Assembly (NCBI RefSeq): GCF_024195295.1
Contig: NZ_JAMFTH010000002.1
Coordinates: 186,001 to 250,000 of the forward strand
DNA length: 64,000 nt
Reading direction: 5' to 3'
From: Gilvimarinus xylanilyticus
GTDB taxonomy: Bacteria > Pseudomonadota > Gammaproteobacteria > Pseudomonadales > Cellvibrionaceae
Position 1 is the first letter of the stretch. Every line of letters starts with the position of its first letter. Positions 25,137 to 34,600 of this stretch are shown here, piece by piece. The position numbers and the translations under genes were made by a program. Under the pieces are notes generated by a model, which was not told where the DNA came from, ran no database searches, and was given only the letters and a program-made list of their open reading frames with translations.

Positions 25137-26537
25137 ATGAACATCGCAACTAACTTCACCGACTACAAAGTCGCCGCGAAAACCGCGGAAGAGTTCGAAC
25201 AACTGGCCCAGTGGGGTCGCCGCGAAATTGAAATCGCCGAGGGCGAGATGCCGGCGCTGATGGCGCTGCGTACCAAGTACGCGGGCGAACAGCCTTTAAA
25301 AGGCGCGAAGATCATGGGTTGTATTCACATGACCATTCAGACCGCGGTGCTGATTGAAACCCTGATCGCGCTGGGCGCCGAGGTGCGCTGGTCGTCGTGC
25401 AATATTTTCTCAACCCAGGATCACGCTGCGGCCGCGATTGCCGCCGCCGGTATTCCGGTGTTTGCCTGGAAGGGCGAAACCGAAGAAGAATTCTGGTGGT
25501 GCATTGAGCAAACCATTTTAAAGGACGGAGAAGTCTGGGATGCGAATATCATTCTGGACGATGGCGGCGATTTGACTCAGCTGGCCCACGAAAAGTATCC
25601 GCAGATTCTGGACAATATTCACGGCATCAGTGAAGAGACCACCACCGGGGTTCACCGCCTGCAGGATATGATGAAAAAAGGCACCCTGAAAGTTCCCGCG
25701 ATTAACGTGAACGACGCGGTAACCAAAAGTAAAAACGACAACAAATACGGCTGCCGTCACAGCTTGAACGATGCCATTAAGCGCGGCACCGACCACTTGC
25801 TATCGGGCAAAAAAGCACTGGTAATCGGCTATGGTGACGTAGGTAAAGGTTCGGCCCTGTCGCTGCGCCAGGAAGGCATGATCGTTAAGGTCACCGAAAT
25901 TGACCCTATCTGCGCCATGCAGGCGTGCATGGACGGCTTTGAAGTGGTTTCGCCTTACACCAACGGCGTTAACACCGGCAAAGTCGAAGACATCAATACC
26001 GCCGTGCTCGGCACCACCGACCTGCTGGTTACCACCACCGGCAACATTAATGTGTGCGATTCAGCCATGCTGCAAACTCTGAAAAACAGCGCTGTGGTGT
26101 GCAACATCGGCCACTTCGATAACGAAATCGATACCGCCTTTATGCGCGAGAACTGGGAATGGGAAGAGGTAAAACCGCAGGTACACAAGGTGTATCGCGA
26201 CCGCAAAACCAACAACCACTTGCTGCTGTTGTCCGAAGGCCGCCTGGTAAACCTGGGCAACGCCACCGGTCACCCGTCGCGCATTATGGACGGCTCTTTC
26301 GCCAACCAGGTGCTGGCGCAAATGTACTTGTACGAGCACAAGTTTGCCGACCTGCCCGCGGCTGACAAGCCAGAAAACATTTACGTAAAAGTTCTGCCCA
26401 AGCAACTGGACGAAGAAGTGGCGCGCCACATGGTCGAAGGCTTTGGCGGGGTCATTACCCAGCTGCGCAGTGAGCAGGCCGACTATATTGGTGTCGCGGT
26501 GGATGGACCGTTTAAGCCTGAGAGTTATAAGTATTAA
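25137..26537 (+). CDS. ahcY: Adenosylhomocysteinase
   Basis: 466 aa. Splits S-adenosylhomocysteine into adenosine and homocysteine with bound NAD, relieving product inhibition of methyltransferases. Motifs: [22 protein letters not shown], the substrate stretch [17 protein letters not shown], and the NAD loop [17 protein letters not shown]. The C-terminus ends FKPESYKY as in most family members. CGGAGAAAGCA precedes the ATG. It lies directly after the repeat-flanked cassette and before metF. Regulation by SahR through the operon promoter is likely, unless the repeat hairpins reduce read-through. No SAH riboswitch seen upstream. Confidence 0.98.
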   Translation: MNIATNFTDYKVAAKTAEEFEQLAQWGRREIEIAEGEMPALMALRTKYAGEQPLKGAKIMGCIHMTIQTAVLIETLIALGAEVRWSSCNIFSTQDHAAAAIAAAGIPVFAWKGETEEEFWWCIEQTILKDGEVWDANIILDDGGDLTQLAHEKYPQILDNIHGISEETTTGVHRLQDMMKKGTLKVPAINVNDAVTKSKNDNKYGCRHSLNDAIKRGTDHLLSGKKALVIGYGDVGKGSALSLRQEGMIVKVTEIDPICAMQACMDGFEVVSPYTNGVNTGKVEDINTAVLGTTDLLVTTTGNINVCDSAMLQTLKNSAVVCNIGHFDNEIDTAFMRENWEWEEVKPQVHKVYRDRKTNNHLLLLSEGRLVNLGNATGHPSRIMDGSFANQVLAQMYLYEHKFADLPAADKPENIYVKVLPKQLDEEVARHMVEGFGGVITQLRSEQADYIGVAVDGPFKPESYKY

Positions 26538-26547
26538 CGATGTTTAC

Positions 26548-26577
26548 GTCGGACGTCTGACGTCGGCCGTCCGACGA
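26548..26577. repeat. Solo GTCGGACGTCTGAC-type hairpin repeat between ahcY and metF
   Basis: Arms CGTCGGACG (26548-26556) and CGTCCGACG (26569-26577) pair perfectly around 12 nt, which includes TCTGACGTCGGC. Same family as the repeats at 11741, 24671 and 25091. Confidence 0.7.
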
Positions 26578-26600
26578 TTACTGCGAAGCAGGAATATGAT

Positions 26601-27443
26601 ATGAGTGAAGATTCTTTACGCTTAAGCTTTGAGTTTTTCCCGCCCAAGACGGATGAGGGTAAGGCCAAGCTTGCGGTGGTGCGCGATAAGCTGGAAGTGT
26701 TTGCGCCGGACTTTTTTTCGGTGACTTATGGCGCCGGCGGCTCTACCCGCGACAATACCAAAAACTTGGTGACTCAGTTTAACGCCCTGGATACGCCAGT
26801 TGCGCCGCACTTGTCGTTCGGTGGCGACGATGAGGCTGCGATTAAGGCATTGATTAACGAGTACAAGGACGCCGGAGTGGAGCGCATTGTCGCGCTGCGC
26901 GGTGATATGCCCTCTGGCGTGGGCGGCTCCTATCAGCTGGTGTACGCCAACGAACTGGTGGCGTTTATTCGCGAGCACTTTGGCAACGCCTTTGAGCTGG
27001 AAGTCGCGGCCTACCCGGAAATTCATCCGCAGGCCAAAAGCTATGAGGATGACGTACGTTATTTGAAAGGTAAGTTTGACGCCGGAGCCGACAACGCCAT
27101 TACCCAGTACTTTTTTAATCCGGACGCCTACTTTTATTTTATGGACCAGTGCGCCAAAATCGGTATCGACAAGCCGATTTACCCGGGCATTATGCCGATC
27201 ATTAACTATCGCAACCTGGTTCGTTTCTCGGACAGCTGCGGCGCCGATATTCCGCGCTGGCTGCGCCGTCGCCTGGAAAGCTTTGAACACGATCCCGAGG
27301 CGCTGCGCGATTTTGGCGAAGAAGTCGTTACCGAGCTATGCGAAACCCTGCTGGAAGGCGGCGCCCCCGGATTGCATTTCTATACCATGAACCAGGCAGA
27401 ACCCGTGGCCAGCATTGTTACCAACCTCGGGTTAGAAGAATAA
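26601..27443 (+). CDS. metF: Methylenetetrahydrofolate reductase
   Basis: 280 aa, the usual bacterial length. FAD enzyme that makes 5-methyltetrahydrofolate for homocysteine remethylation, completing the SAM cycle with metK and ahcY. Motifs: SFEFFPPKTDEGKAKL with the catalytic Glu, SVTYGAGGSTRDNT, VALRGDMPSGV, AAYPEIHPQA, and PGIMPI. GCAGGAATAT upstream of the ATG is the ribosome site. A methionine synthase is not in the window. Separated from ahcY by a repeat hairpin. Confidence 0.97.
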   Translation: MSEDSLRLSFEFFPPKTDEGKAKLAVVRDKLEVFAPDFFSVTYGAGGSTRDNTKNLVTQFNALDTPVAPHLSFGGDDEAAIKALINEYKDAGVERIVALRGDMPSGVGGSYQLVYANELVAFIREHFGNAFELEVAAYPEIHPQAKSYEDDVRYLKGKFDAGADNAITQYFFNPDAYFYFMDQCAKIGIDKPIYPGIMPIINYRNLVRFSDSCGADIPRWLRRRLESFEHDPEALRDFGEEVVTELCETLLEGGAPGLHFYTMNQAEPVASIVTNLGLEE

Positions 27444-27465
27444 AATTGTGCAGAGGATAGTACCA

Positions 27466-27783
27466 ATGAAGCAATTAAGTGTGGCATTTTTAACTCTGGG
27501 CTTACTCGGCGGCTGCACCTGGGTCGACCTTGAGCCCGGCGCCCAGAGCGTCGCCGTAGCGCGAACTCAGGATGTCGCCAACTGTCAGCAGGTGGGCAAC
27601 ATTACCGCCAATGTTATGGACGGTGTGGCTTTTTTAGATCGCGATGCGGAAAAAGTGGCCGAAGAATTGAGCACCATCGCTCGCAACCGGGCGGCAGGGC
27701 TTGGGGGCGACACGGTGGTGCCCGCCTCCAGTATCAGCGATGGCAGTCAGCACTTTGGTGTGTATCAGTGTCGTAACCTCTGA
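27466..27783 (+). CDS. DUF4156 lipoprotein
   Basis: 105 aa from the ATG at 27466; a GTG 18 nt earlier is in frame but GAGG lies between them, favouring the ATG. Signal peptide with lipobox LGGC (Cys17). The mature part has NCQQVGNITANV and ARNRAAGLGGDTVVPASS, the pattern of DUF4156 envelope lipoproteins of unknown function. It lies 22 nt after metF but may read through from it only by chance, and is followed by the ppk promoter region. Confidence 0.8.
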   Translation: MKQLSVAFLTLGLLGGCTWVDLEPGAQSVAVARTQDVANCQQVGNITANVMDGVAFLDRDAEKVAEELSTIARNRAAGLGGDTVVPASSISDGSQHFGVYQCRNL

Positions 27784-27824
27784 TTGCCAGGACATCCAAC
27801 GCGGGGCGTGGCACCTACACGCAC

Positions 27825-27842
27825 CTGTAACATTTCTGTCAT
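27825..27842 (+). promoter_or_regulatory. Pho box upstream of ppk1
   Basis: CTGTAAC ATTT CTGTCAT, the 7-4-7 PhoB repeat, 55 nt before the ppk1 start. A weak -10 candidate TAGCTT begins 10 nt further on (27853-27858). Fits phosphate-starvation induction of polyphosphate genes. Confidence 0.7.
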
Positions 27843-27896
27843 ACACTCAGGTTAGCTTGCAGAGGTTTTACATTGATACAGCACAGGGGTAGTAAA

Positions 27897-29951
27897 GTGT
27901 CAGAGCAGTTTTTCAATCGCGAACTCAGCCTGCTTGAGTTCAACCGACGCGTTTTGTACCAATCTTACGACACTAACCTACCGCTGATGGAAAGGCTGCG
28001 CTTTCTGTGCATTTTTTCCACTAACCAAGATGAGTTTTTTGAGGTCCGTGTGGGCGGGCTGGTGGAAATGCTGGAAGTGGGCACCAGCACCCTGCCCCCG
28101 GACGGCTTAACCCACGCCGACAACCTGGCCGCCATCAGCCAGATATCTCATCAGCTCGCAAACGAGCAGTACGAGATTTTTAACCAAGATATTCTACCCA
28201 AGCTAAAACAGCAGGGTATTCATATTGTCAGGCGCGACGATTGGAGCGCCGACCAAATCGCCTATCTGAACGACTACTTTGAAACCGAAGTGCTGCCGCT
28301 GTTAAGCCCCATCGGCCTGGACCCAGCGCATCCGTTTCCGCGCATTATGAATAAGTCGCTCAATTTTATTGTCGCTCTGGACGGCAAAGACGCCTTTGGT
28401 CGCAGCTCAGGCCGTGCGATTGTGCAAGTGCCCCGCTCACTGCCCAATATTATTGAGTTGCCCGAATCCATATCGAGTAATGGTCGCAATTTTGTCTTTA
28501 TGTCATCCATTATTCATTATTTTATGGATGAGATTTTTGTGGGCATGAAAGTGTTGGACTGTTTCCAGTTTCGCCTGACCCGCAACTCGGATATTTTCTT
28601 AGACGAAGAAGAGACCGACGATTTGCTGCGCGCTATGCAGGGCGAGCTGATTTATCGTCAGTACGGCGACGAGGTGCGTCTGGAGCTAACCGGCACCTGC
28701 CCCAAGGATATTGAAGACTTTTTGCTGGAGCGCTGCGAAATTCAGCGCCGCGCCCTCTACAAAGTCGATGGGCCAGTAAACCTGAATCGCTTATCTGACC
28801 TATTCGATTTAATCGACGACCCGGATCTGTACTTTAAGCCCTTTGTTCAGTCGATGCCCAAGCTGCCCAAACGCGCCGACAATTATTTTGAAGCACTTAA
28901 GAAAAACGATATTTTGCTGCACCACCCTTTTGACTCTTTTCAGTCGGTGGTGGACTTTTTGCGCGAGGCCGCGCAAGACCCGGACGTACTGGCGATTAAA
29001 CAGACCCTGTACCGCACCGGCTCTAACTCGCCGGTGGTAGACGCCCTGGTGGCCGCGGCCAAAGCGGGTAAAGAGGTTACCGCCATTGTCGAGTTGCGCG
29101 CGCGCTTTGATGAAGAGCAAAACGTCGCCCTGGCGGAGCGTTTACAGCGCTACGGCATTCACGTGATTTACGGCGTAGTGGGCTATAAAACTCACGCCAA
29201 AATGCTGTTGGTGGCGCGCCGCGAAAATAAGAAACTCAGCTACTATGTGCATTTGGGTACGGGCAACTATCACCCCAAAACCACCAAGCTGTACACCGAT
29301 TATGGCCTGATGACTTCAGACCCGGCCATTTGCGCCGATGTTTACCGAATTTTTATTCAGCTTTCCAGCATGGGTAAAGCCTCTAAAATGAGCGAGCTGC
29401 TCTACGCCCCCTTTACCCTGCACAAAAGCATGCTGAAATACATTCAGCAGGAAACCGAAAACGCCCGCAAAGGCATACCCGCCCGCATTATTGCCAAAAT
29501 GAATTCGCTCTATGAAGAGCAACTAGTGCTGGCCTTGTACGAAGCCTCTAACGCCGGGGTGCAAATTGATTTAATTGTGCGCGGCGTGTGTCAGCTGCGC
29601 CCGGGCATTGCCAATCAATCGGAAAATATTCAGGTGCGCTCTATTGTCGGGCGCTTTTTGGAGCATACCCGTGTTTTCTATTTTGAAAACGACGGCAACC
29701 CACAGGTATTGTGCTCCAGTGCCGACTGGATGATTCGCAACATGTTCCACCGGGTAGAGACCTGCTTTCCGGTTAAGGCGAAAAAAATCCGCGAGCAGAT
29801 TGTTAGCGACTTAAAACTCTACTTGGCGGATAACACCCACGCCTGGATTCTACAGAGCGACGGCAGCTATGTTCACAGCCAACCAGAGGAAGGACAAAAT
29901 GCGATTGACGCCCAGGACGAGCTGTTAAAACAATGGGCCGCGCGGGTTTAA
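27897..29951 (+). CDS. ppk1: Polyphosphate kinase 1
   Basis: 684 aa from the GTG at 27897, chosen because AGGGG precedes it and the product opens SEQFFNRELSLLEFNRRVLYQ like other PPK1 proteins; an upstream TTG is in frame. PPK1 makes polyphosphate from ATP at the membrane side of the cytosol. Visible are the N-terminal helical domain (FFEVRVGGL), the phosphohistidine segment GYKTHAKMLLVAR, HLGTGNYHPKTTKLYTDYGL and EHTRVFYF. A Pho box lies upstream. The gene converges with ppx, a functional pair for polyphosphate synthesis and breakdown. Confidence 0.97.
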   Translation: MSEQFFNRELSLLEFNRRVLYQSYDTNLPLMERLRFLCIFSTNQDEFFEVRVGGLVEMLEVGTSTLPPDGLTHADNLAAISQISHQLANEQYEIFNQDILPKLKQQGIHIVRRDDWSADQIAYLNDYFETEVLPLLSPIGLDPAHPFPRIMNKSLNFIVALDGKDAFGRSSGRAIVQVPRSLPNIIELPESISSNGRNFVFMSSIIHYFMDEIFVGMKVLDCFQFRLTRNSDIFLDEEETDDLLRAMQGELIYRQYGDEVRLELTGTCPKDIEDFLLERCEIQRRALYKVDGPVNLNRLSDLFDLIDDPDLYFKPFVQSMPKLPKRADNYFEALKKNDILLHHPFDSFQSVVDFLREAAQDPDVLAIKQTLYRTGSNSPVVDALVAAAKAGKEVTAIVELRARFDEEQNVALAERLQRYGIHVIYGVVGYKTHAKMLLVARRENKKLSYYVHLGTGNYHPKTTKLYTDYGLMTSDPAICADVYRIFIQLSSMGKASKMSELLYAPFTLHKSMLKYIQQETENARKGIPARIIAKMNSLYEEQLVLALYEASNAGVQIDLIVRGVCQLRPGIANQSENIQVRSIVGRFLEHTRVFYFENDGNPQVLCSSADWMIRNMFHRVETCFPVKAKKIREQIVSDLKLYLADNTHAWILQSDGSYVHSQPEEGQNAIDAQDELLKQWAARV

Positions 29952-29970
29952 CACCGCGCCTACTGCAGCG

Positions 29971-31479
29971 CTAATCGACCGGCACCACCTGCAATTCAAA
30001 CCCCGCGTTACTGTGGTAGCGCGCCTCGGACTCCAGGTCAGCGTAGGTAAGCGGGTTGGCCTCTAGCCAGACGCGCGGAATACGCAACATAATCTTTTTC
30101 TTTTTCGCACTCAGCGCCAGGCCTTCAGGCATAGAATGACGCCGGGTGCGATGAAAGATATGCGCCAGCCGCAAAATGATCGCCAGCGGCATCAAGTCGG
30201 TACCAGCCTCGGCAAAGTGTTTAGGACGTAGGCTTTTGCGATGACAGCGCACCAGCGCGGCCAACTGAGTTTGCTCGGCGCGTGAGCAACCGGCAATATC
30301 CACATTCTGCACAATGTAAGCGCTGTGCTTATGATAATCGCTGTGGGAAATATCCAGACCCACGGGATACAAAAACGCCCCCCAGCGCAGCAATTGCGCC
30401 GAGTCGTGCAAATCCAGCGACCAGCTTTCGGCCACCTGCTGCAAGAGCGCTTGTGAGGTTGCCGCTACCCGCTCGGCCTTGGCGATATTGACGTGGAAGC
30501 GTTCGGCCAGGGCGCGCACACTGGACTCGCGAATATCATGGTCTTCCAGGCGGCCTTTTAAATCAAACAATAGGCCTTCGCGCAGAGCCCACTCTGCCGC
30601 CACCATGGACTCTATATTAAGGTTTTCAAACAGCGCCGCCAGCACGATAGCGCCGCCTAAAAACACTGGCTGCCGATCTTCCGACACACCGTCCAAGGTT
30701 AAATCGGTGGCGCCGTGTTTGGCGTAGAGGGCGATGATTTTCTCCAGCGACTTGAGAGTGATTTCTCCACTGCTCCACCCCGCCTGCTGACAGACTCCCG
30801 CCACCGCTTTAATGGTACCCGAGGCGCCTATGGCTTCATCCCAGGTGTGTTCACTGTATTCGTCCGCCACCGGGGCAATTTCTTGCCCGGCCGCGATGCG
30901 GGCTTTTTTGATGGCTTTATCGGTCACTTTACCGTCGGCAAAAAAACGTTTGGTCATGGCCACGCAGCCCATGCTCAAGCTCTCTTTCACCTTGGGGGCC
31001 ATGCCCTCGCCCAGAATCACCTCGGTACTGCCGCCGCCGATATCGGCCACCAGGCGCGAGCGGTTATCCGGCGCGATGCAGTGAGCCACCCCCAAATAAA
31101 TTAGGCGCGCCTCTTCCTCGCCCGAGATGATTTCCACCGGGTGGCCCAGCTTGGCTTTGGCCTCGCGCAAAAAATCGCGCGAGTCTTTAATTGAGCGCAG
31201 GGTTTTGGTGCCCACCGCCCGTACACTGCCCGAGGGAAAATCCCGTAGTCTCTCGCCAAAACGCTCCAGACATGCCAGTGCTCGCTCGCGCACCTCGGGG
31301 GTTAAGCTGCCGTCGGCCTCTAGTCCCCAGCCCATTCTCACAGGCTCGCGCAGCTTATCCAAAAGGGTGAGCTGCTGGTTTTCCCAGCGCGCGATGATCA
31401 TATGAAAACTGTTGGAACCCAGGTCAATAGCGGCAATATGACCGCTGTCGCCCGGAAGCACTCGCGAGAGGTTAAACAT
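29971..31479 (-). CDS. ppx: Exopolyphosphatase / Ppx-GppA phosphatase
   Basis: 502 aa from the ATG at 31479 (AGGA 9 nt upstream); the longer frame adds 15 residues without a ribosome site. N-terminal ASKHA phosphatase domain: HIAAIDLGSNSFHMIIARW, SGEEEARLIYLGVAH, and LVADIGGGSTEVILG, with a C-terminal HD-like helical region (LLRWGAFLYPVGLDISHSDYHKHSAYIV). Removes terminal phosphate from polyphosphate, or pppGpp in the GppA branch; the length and the ppk1 neighbour favour Ppx. Convergent with ppk1, 19 nt apart. Confidence 0.95.
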   Translation of the reverse strand: MFNLSRVLPGDSGHIAAIDLGSNSFHMIIARWENQQLTLLDKLREPVRMGWGLEADGSLTPEVRERALACLERFGERLRDFPSGSVRAVGTKTLRSIKDSRDFLREAKAKLGHPVEIISGEEEARLIYLGVAHCIAPDNRSRLVADIGGGSTEVILGEGMAPKVKESLSMGCVAMTKRFFADGKVTDKAIKKARIAAGQEIAPVADEYSEHTWDEAIGASGTIKAVAGVCQQAGWSSGEITLKSLEKIIALYAKHGATDLTLDGVSEDRQPVFLGGAIVLAALFENLNIESMVAAEWALREGLLFDLKGRLEDHDIRESSVRALAERFHVNIAKAERVAATSQALLQQVAESWSLDLHDSAQLLRWGAFLYPVGLDISHSDYHKHSAYIVQNVDIAGCSRAEQTQLAALVRCHRKSLRPKHFAEAGTDLMPLAIILRLAHIFHRTRRHSMPEGLALSAKKKKIMLRIPRVWLEANPLTYADLESEARYHSNAGFELQVVPVD

Positions 31480-31544
31480 GCACGGTTTCCTAACTGCTTG
31501 TTGTTTCTGTTTAACTATACACACAAGCCATTACAGCACCAATA

Positions 31545-31575
31545 AAAAAGGCCCGCCAGCTGGCGAGCCCTTTTA
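31545..31575 (-). terminator. Intrinsic terminator after secB
   Basis: GCCAGCTGGC core extended to a long stem with one G-T wobble, followed on the minus strand by TTTTTT. It lies 22 nt past the secB stop. Confidence 0.85.
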
Positions 31576-31597
31576 CACTCATACGACTGAGTTTGGC

Positions 31598-32116
31598 TTA
31601 GGCGTCGGTTTCCGCCTGCGCTTGGTCAGCGGCTTTTTGCTGCGCTGAATTAACGGCCTGGGCAAAAACCGCATCGAAGTTAATCGGTGGCAGCATCAAG
31701 GGGGCAAATGAACCGCGTGTCAGCACACTATCGATGGTTTCGCGCGCATAGGGGAACAGAATGTTAGGGCAGTTGGCGTTAATAATTTGCGCCATAGTGG
31801 CTTTATCCATTCCGCTGATGGAAAAAATACCGGCCTGCTTCACTTCGATCAAAAAGGCGACTTTCTCTTCCATTTTGGCGGTGATGGTCAGCAGCAGAAC
31901 CACTTCGTGGTGATTTTCATCCACGCGGTTAACCTGCACATTCAATTCCTGTTCGATTTTGGGCGGTTGTTTTTGATTAAACGCCTCTAGGCCCATGGGC
32001 GTTTCAAACGACAGGTCTTTCAGGTAAATACGGCGCACGGCAAATGAAGGCGCGGCTTTGTCTTGGTCCTGACCATTGGCTTGAGCTTGCGGCTCTTGAG
32101 TGTTTTCTTCTGACAT
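31598..32116 (-). CDS. secB: Protein-export chaperone SecB
   Basis: 172 aa. The SecB fold covers residues 20-155: FAVRRIYLKDLSFETPMGLEAF, VNRVDENHHEVVLLLTITAKME, VKQAGIFSISGM and LFPYARETIDSVLTRGSFAPLMLPPINFDAVFA. N- and C-terminal tails are low-complexity (Gln/Ala rich), longer than in E. coli. Tetrameric chaperone that holds outer-membrane and periplasmic preproteins unfolded for SecA, useful to a cell that exports very large TBDRs. Part of yibN-grxC-secB as in E. coli, divergent from gpmI. gpsA is not adjacent here. Confidence 0.97.
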   Translation of the reverse strand: MSEENTQEPQAQANGQDQDKAAPSFAVRRIYLKDLSFETPMGLEAFNQKQPPKIEQELNVQVNRVDENHHEVVLLLTITAKMEEKVAFLIEVKQAGIFSISGMDKATMAQIINANCPNILFPYARETIDSVLTRGSFAPLMLPPINFDAVFAQAVNSAQQKAADQAQAETDA

Positions 32117-32146
32117 AGCAGTGTCTCTTGGTTCTGTTTGATTAAT

Positions 32147-32404
32147 TTATTGGTTCAGCAAGCTATCCAGCTCACCGCGTTTGTCCAGCGCCCAGAGATC
32201 GGTAAAGCCGCCCACATGGCGCTCCCCAATCCAGATTTGCGGTACCGTCTGCTGCCCGCTTTCGGCCATCATTTTTTGCCGCAACCCAGGCTCGCGGTCG
32301 ACGCGAATTTCTTCGGCCTCGACACCCTTTGACGCCAACAAGCGCTTTGCGTTGACGCAAAAAGGGCAAATAGCTGTGGTGTACATACGAACTTTCGCCA
32401 CCAT
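32147..32404 (-). CDS. grxC: Glutaredoxin 3
   Basis: 85 aa. Thioredoxin-fold dithiol glutaredoxin with the active-site ICPFC near residue 13-17 (YTTAICPFCVNAKRLL), the cis-Pro segment QQTVPQIWIGERHVGGFTDLWAL, typical of GrxC. Reduces disulfides and glutathione mixed disulfides in the cytosol. Starts 6 nt after the yibN stop and lies 30 nt before secB, the conserved yibN-grxC-secB order. Confidence 0.96.
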   Translation of the reverse strand: MVAKVRMYTTAICPFCVNAKRLLASKGVEAEEIRVDREPGLRQKMMAESGQQTVPQIWIGERHVGGFTDLWALDKRGELDSLLNQ

Positions 32405-32410
32405 AGTCGC

Positions 32411-32824
32411 CTACTTTTTAACCAGGGGTAAATTCTGATTTTGCCACTCACTGATACCGCCGGAGAGGCGCCGCACGGTAAAACCTTTAGCGCCTAACTG
32501 GCGTCCGGCACTGCCCGCGTGTTGACCCATTTTATCCACCACAATCAGCGTTTTATCGCGATATTTCTCCAGGCTGTCCAGCTGCTCGGCCAGTTTCCCG
32601 TGGGGCACATTGATCGCGTCAACGATATGCCCGTTTTTGAATTCGCCATTCTCACGCACATCCAGCCAGATACCGGCATCGGTGTTGATGAGTACAGTAG
32701 CCTCAGATGTGGAGATGGGCTGGCCATTTTTCAAGCGCTCGCGCCAGGCATAAACGTAAATAAGCACCACCAGAATGCCCACCAACATCCATTCCTGACT
32801 TAAAAATACTAGTAAATCGTCCAC
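32411..32824 (-). CDS. yibN: YibN-type membrane-anchored rhodanese-like protein, no catalytic Cys
   Basis: 137 aa from the GTG at 32824, chosen because AAGGG precedes it and a hydrophobic N-terminal anchor follows at once (DLLVFLSQEWMLVGILVVLIYVYAW). A rhodanese fold occupies the rest: GIWLDVRENGEFKNGHIVDAINVPHG and LGAKGFTVRRLSGGISEWQ. At the active loop the sequence is IVVDKMGQHAGSA: Asp replaces the sulfur-carrying Cys, so sulfurtransferase activity is not expected. YibN of E. coli lies in the same place and is an inner-membrane protein linked to the Sec/YidC area. First gene of the secB unit. Confidence 0.88.
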   Translation of the reverse strand: MDDLLVFLSQEWMLVGILVVLIYVYAWRERLKNGQPISTSEATVLINTDAGIWLDVRENGEFKNGHIVDAINVPHGKLAEQLDSLEKYRDKTLIVVDKMGQHAGSAGRQLGAKGFTVRRLSGGISEWQNQNLPLVKK

Positions 32825-33049
32825 CCGACTGCCCTTAATATCGATATTGCAATGGCGCCCAGAGACCTCCGGGCCACAGAGGGCGGGAGTATACACCACA
32901 GGCGCCCTTCCCGACAGACACCCGAATTTATCGCCCGAATTGATAAAAACTGGGCCCCACGCCCCGCCTGAGCGTAGAGTTGCCCCGCGTAAACCGGTAG
33001 AATAAATGGCCTATCTGTTCACTTTTCCAGACAAACAAGCGATTTATCT

Positions 33050-34600
33050 ATGACAGCCAAGAAAAAACCCATGGTTTTGCTGGTGCTCGATGGCTTCGGC
33101 TATTCAGAGCAAACCGAACACAACGCAATTTACAGCGCCAACACTCCGGTGTGGGATGAGCTGTGGAACAATCGCCCCAAGAACTTAATCGGCACCTCTG
33201 GTATGGCCGTGGGCCTGCCCGAGGGGCAAATGGGCAACAGTGAAGTGGGTCACATGACCCTGGGCGCGGGCCGGGTGGTTTACCAGAGCTTCACCCGTAT
33301 TAATAAAGCCATTGAAGACGGCGAATTCGCCAGCAATCCCGCCTACGCGTCGGCCATCGATAAAGCCATTGAAAACGGCAAGGCAGTACACGTTTTGGGG
33401 CTGCTGTCCCCCGGCGGTGTTCACGCCCACGAAGATCACATCTTCGCAATTATTAAAGCGGCGGCCGAGCGCGGCGCTAAAGAGATTTACCTGCACGCGT
33501 TCCTCGACGGCCGCGACACCGCACCGCGCAGCGCCGAGGCCTCGCTGCAAAAAGCCCAGGACCTGTTTGCTGAGCTGGGAGTGGGCCGCGTCGCCAGTCT
33601 GTGCGGACGCTACTTCGCCATGGATCGCGACAACCGCTGGGATCGGGTAGAGCAGTGCTACAACGTGATGGTCACCGGCGACTGCGAATACGACGCCGAA
33701 ACCGCTGTTGAAGGCCTGAAAGCCGCCTACGAGCGCGATGAAAACGACGAGTTTATCAAAGCCACGGTGATTGCCGCCGAAGGCGAAGAAGTCGCCACCA
33801 TTAACGACGGCGACTCGGTTCTGTTTATGAACTTCCGTCCCGATCGCGCCCGGGAAATTACCCGCGCGTTGATCGAGCCCGACTTTGACGGCTTTGCGCG
33901 CAAATTGGTGCCCCAGCTGGGCGAATTTGTGATGACCACCGAATACGCCGCCGACATCAAGGCCAGCTGCGCCTTCCCGCCCCAGGCGTTGACCAACTCG
34001 TTTGGCGAGTATTTGCAAAACCAGGGCAAAACCCAGCTGCGCATCGCCGAGACGGAAAAGTACGCCCACGTCACCTTCTTCTTTAACGGTGGCCAAGAGG
34101 CCGTATTTGAAGGCGAAGACCGTATTTTGGTGCCCTCACCCGATGTCGCCACCTACGACTTAAAACCCGAAATGAGCGCCCCGGAAGTGACCGATAAACT
34201 GGTGGAAGCCATCGAGTCGGGTAAATACGACGCGGTGATCTGCAACTACGCCAACGGCGATATGGTGGGTCACTCGGGCGTGTTTGAGGCGGCAGTCGCG
34301 GCTGTAGAAGCGGTCGATGCCTGTGTAGGCCGCGTGGTTGAAGCCACCCAGAAAGCGGGCGGCGAAGTGCTTATTACCGCCGACCACGGCAACTGCGAAG
34401 AGATGTTCGACCCAGAGTCGGGCCAGGTGTCTACCCAGCACTCCACCCTGCCAGTACCACTGGTTTACGTGAGTGACCGCAAAGGCACCATTGCCGACGG
34501 CGGTTCGCTGGCTGACGTAGCACCGACCATGCTGCACCTGATGGGAATGCCCCAGCCCGAAGAAATGGGCGGGCGCAACCTGATTACTCTGGACAGCTAA
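33050..34600 (+). CDS. gpmI: 2,3-bisphosphoglycerate-independent phosphoglycerate mutase
   Basis: 516 aa. Interconverts 3- and 2-phosphoglycerate with two Mn ions. The alkaline-phosphatase-type core shows [12 protein letters not shown], the phosphoserine Ser64 in [55 protein letters not shown] and [11 protein letters not shown]. First gene of gpmI-envC-ctpA-yibQ, divergent from yibN as in E. coli. Its TAA overlaps the envC ATG by one base. Confidence 0.98.
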   Translation: MTAKKKPMVLLVLDGFGYSEQTEHNAIYSANTPVWDELWNNRPKNLIGTSGMAVGLPEGQMGNSEVGHMTLGAGRVVYQSFTRINKAIEDGEFASNPAYASAIDKAIENGKAVHVLGLLSPGGVHAHEDHIFAIIKAAAERGAKEIYLHAFLDGRDTAPRSAEASLQKAQDLFAELGVGRVASLCGRYFAMDRDNRWDRVEQCYNVMVTGDCEYDAETAVEGLKAAYERDENDEFIKATVIAAEGEEVATINDGDSVLFMNFRPDRAREITRALIEPDFDGFARKLVPQLGEFVMTTEYAADIKASCAFPPQALTNSFGEYLQNQGKTQLRIAETEKYAHVTFFFNGGQEAVFEGEDRILVPSPDVATYDLKPEMSAPEVTDKLVEAIESGKYDAVICNYANGDMVGHSGVFEAAVAAVEAVDACVGRVVEATQKAGGEVLITADHGNCEEMFDPESGQVSTQHSTLPVPLVYVSDRKGTIADGGSLADVAPTMLHLMGMPQPEEMGGRNLITLDS

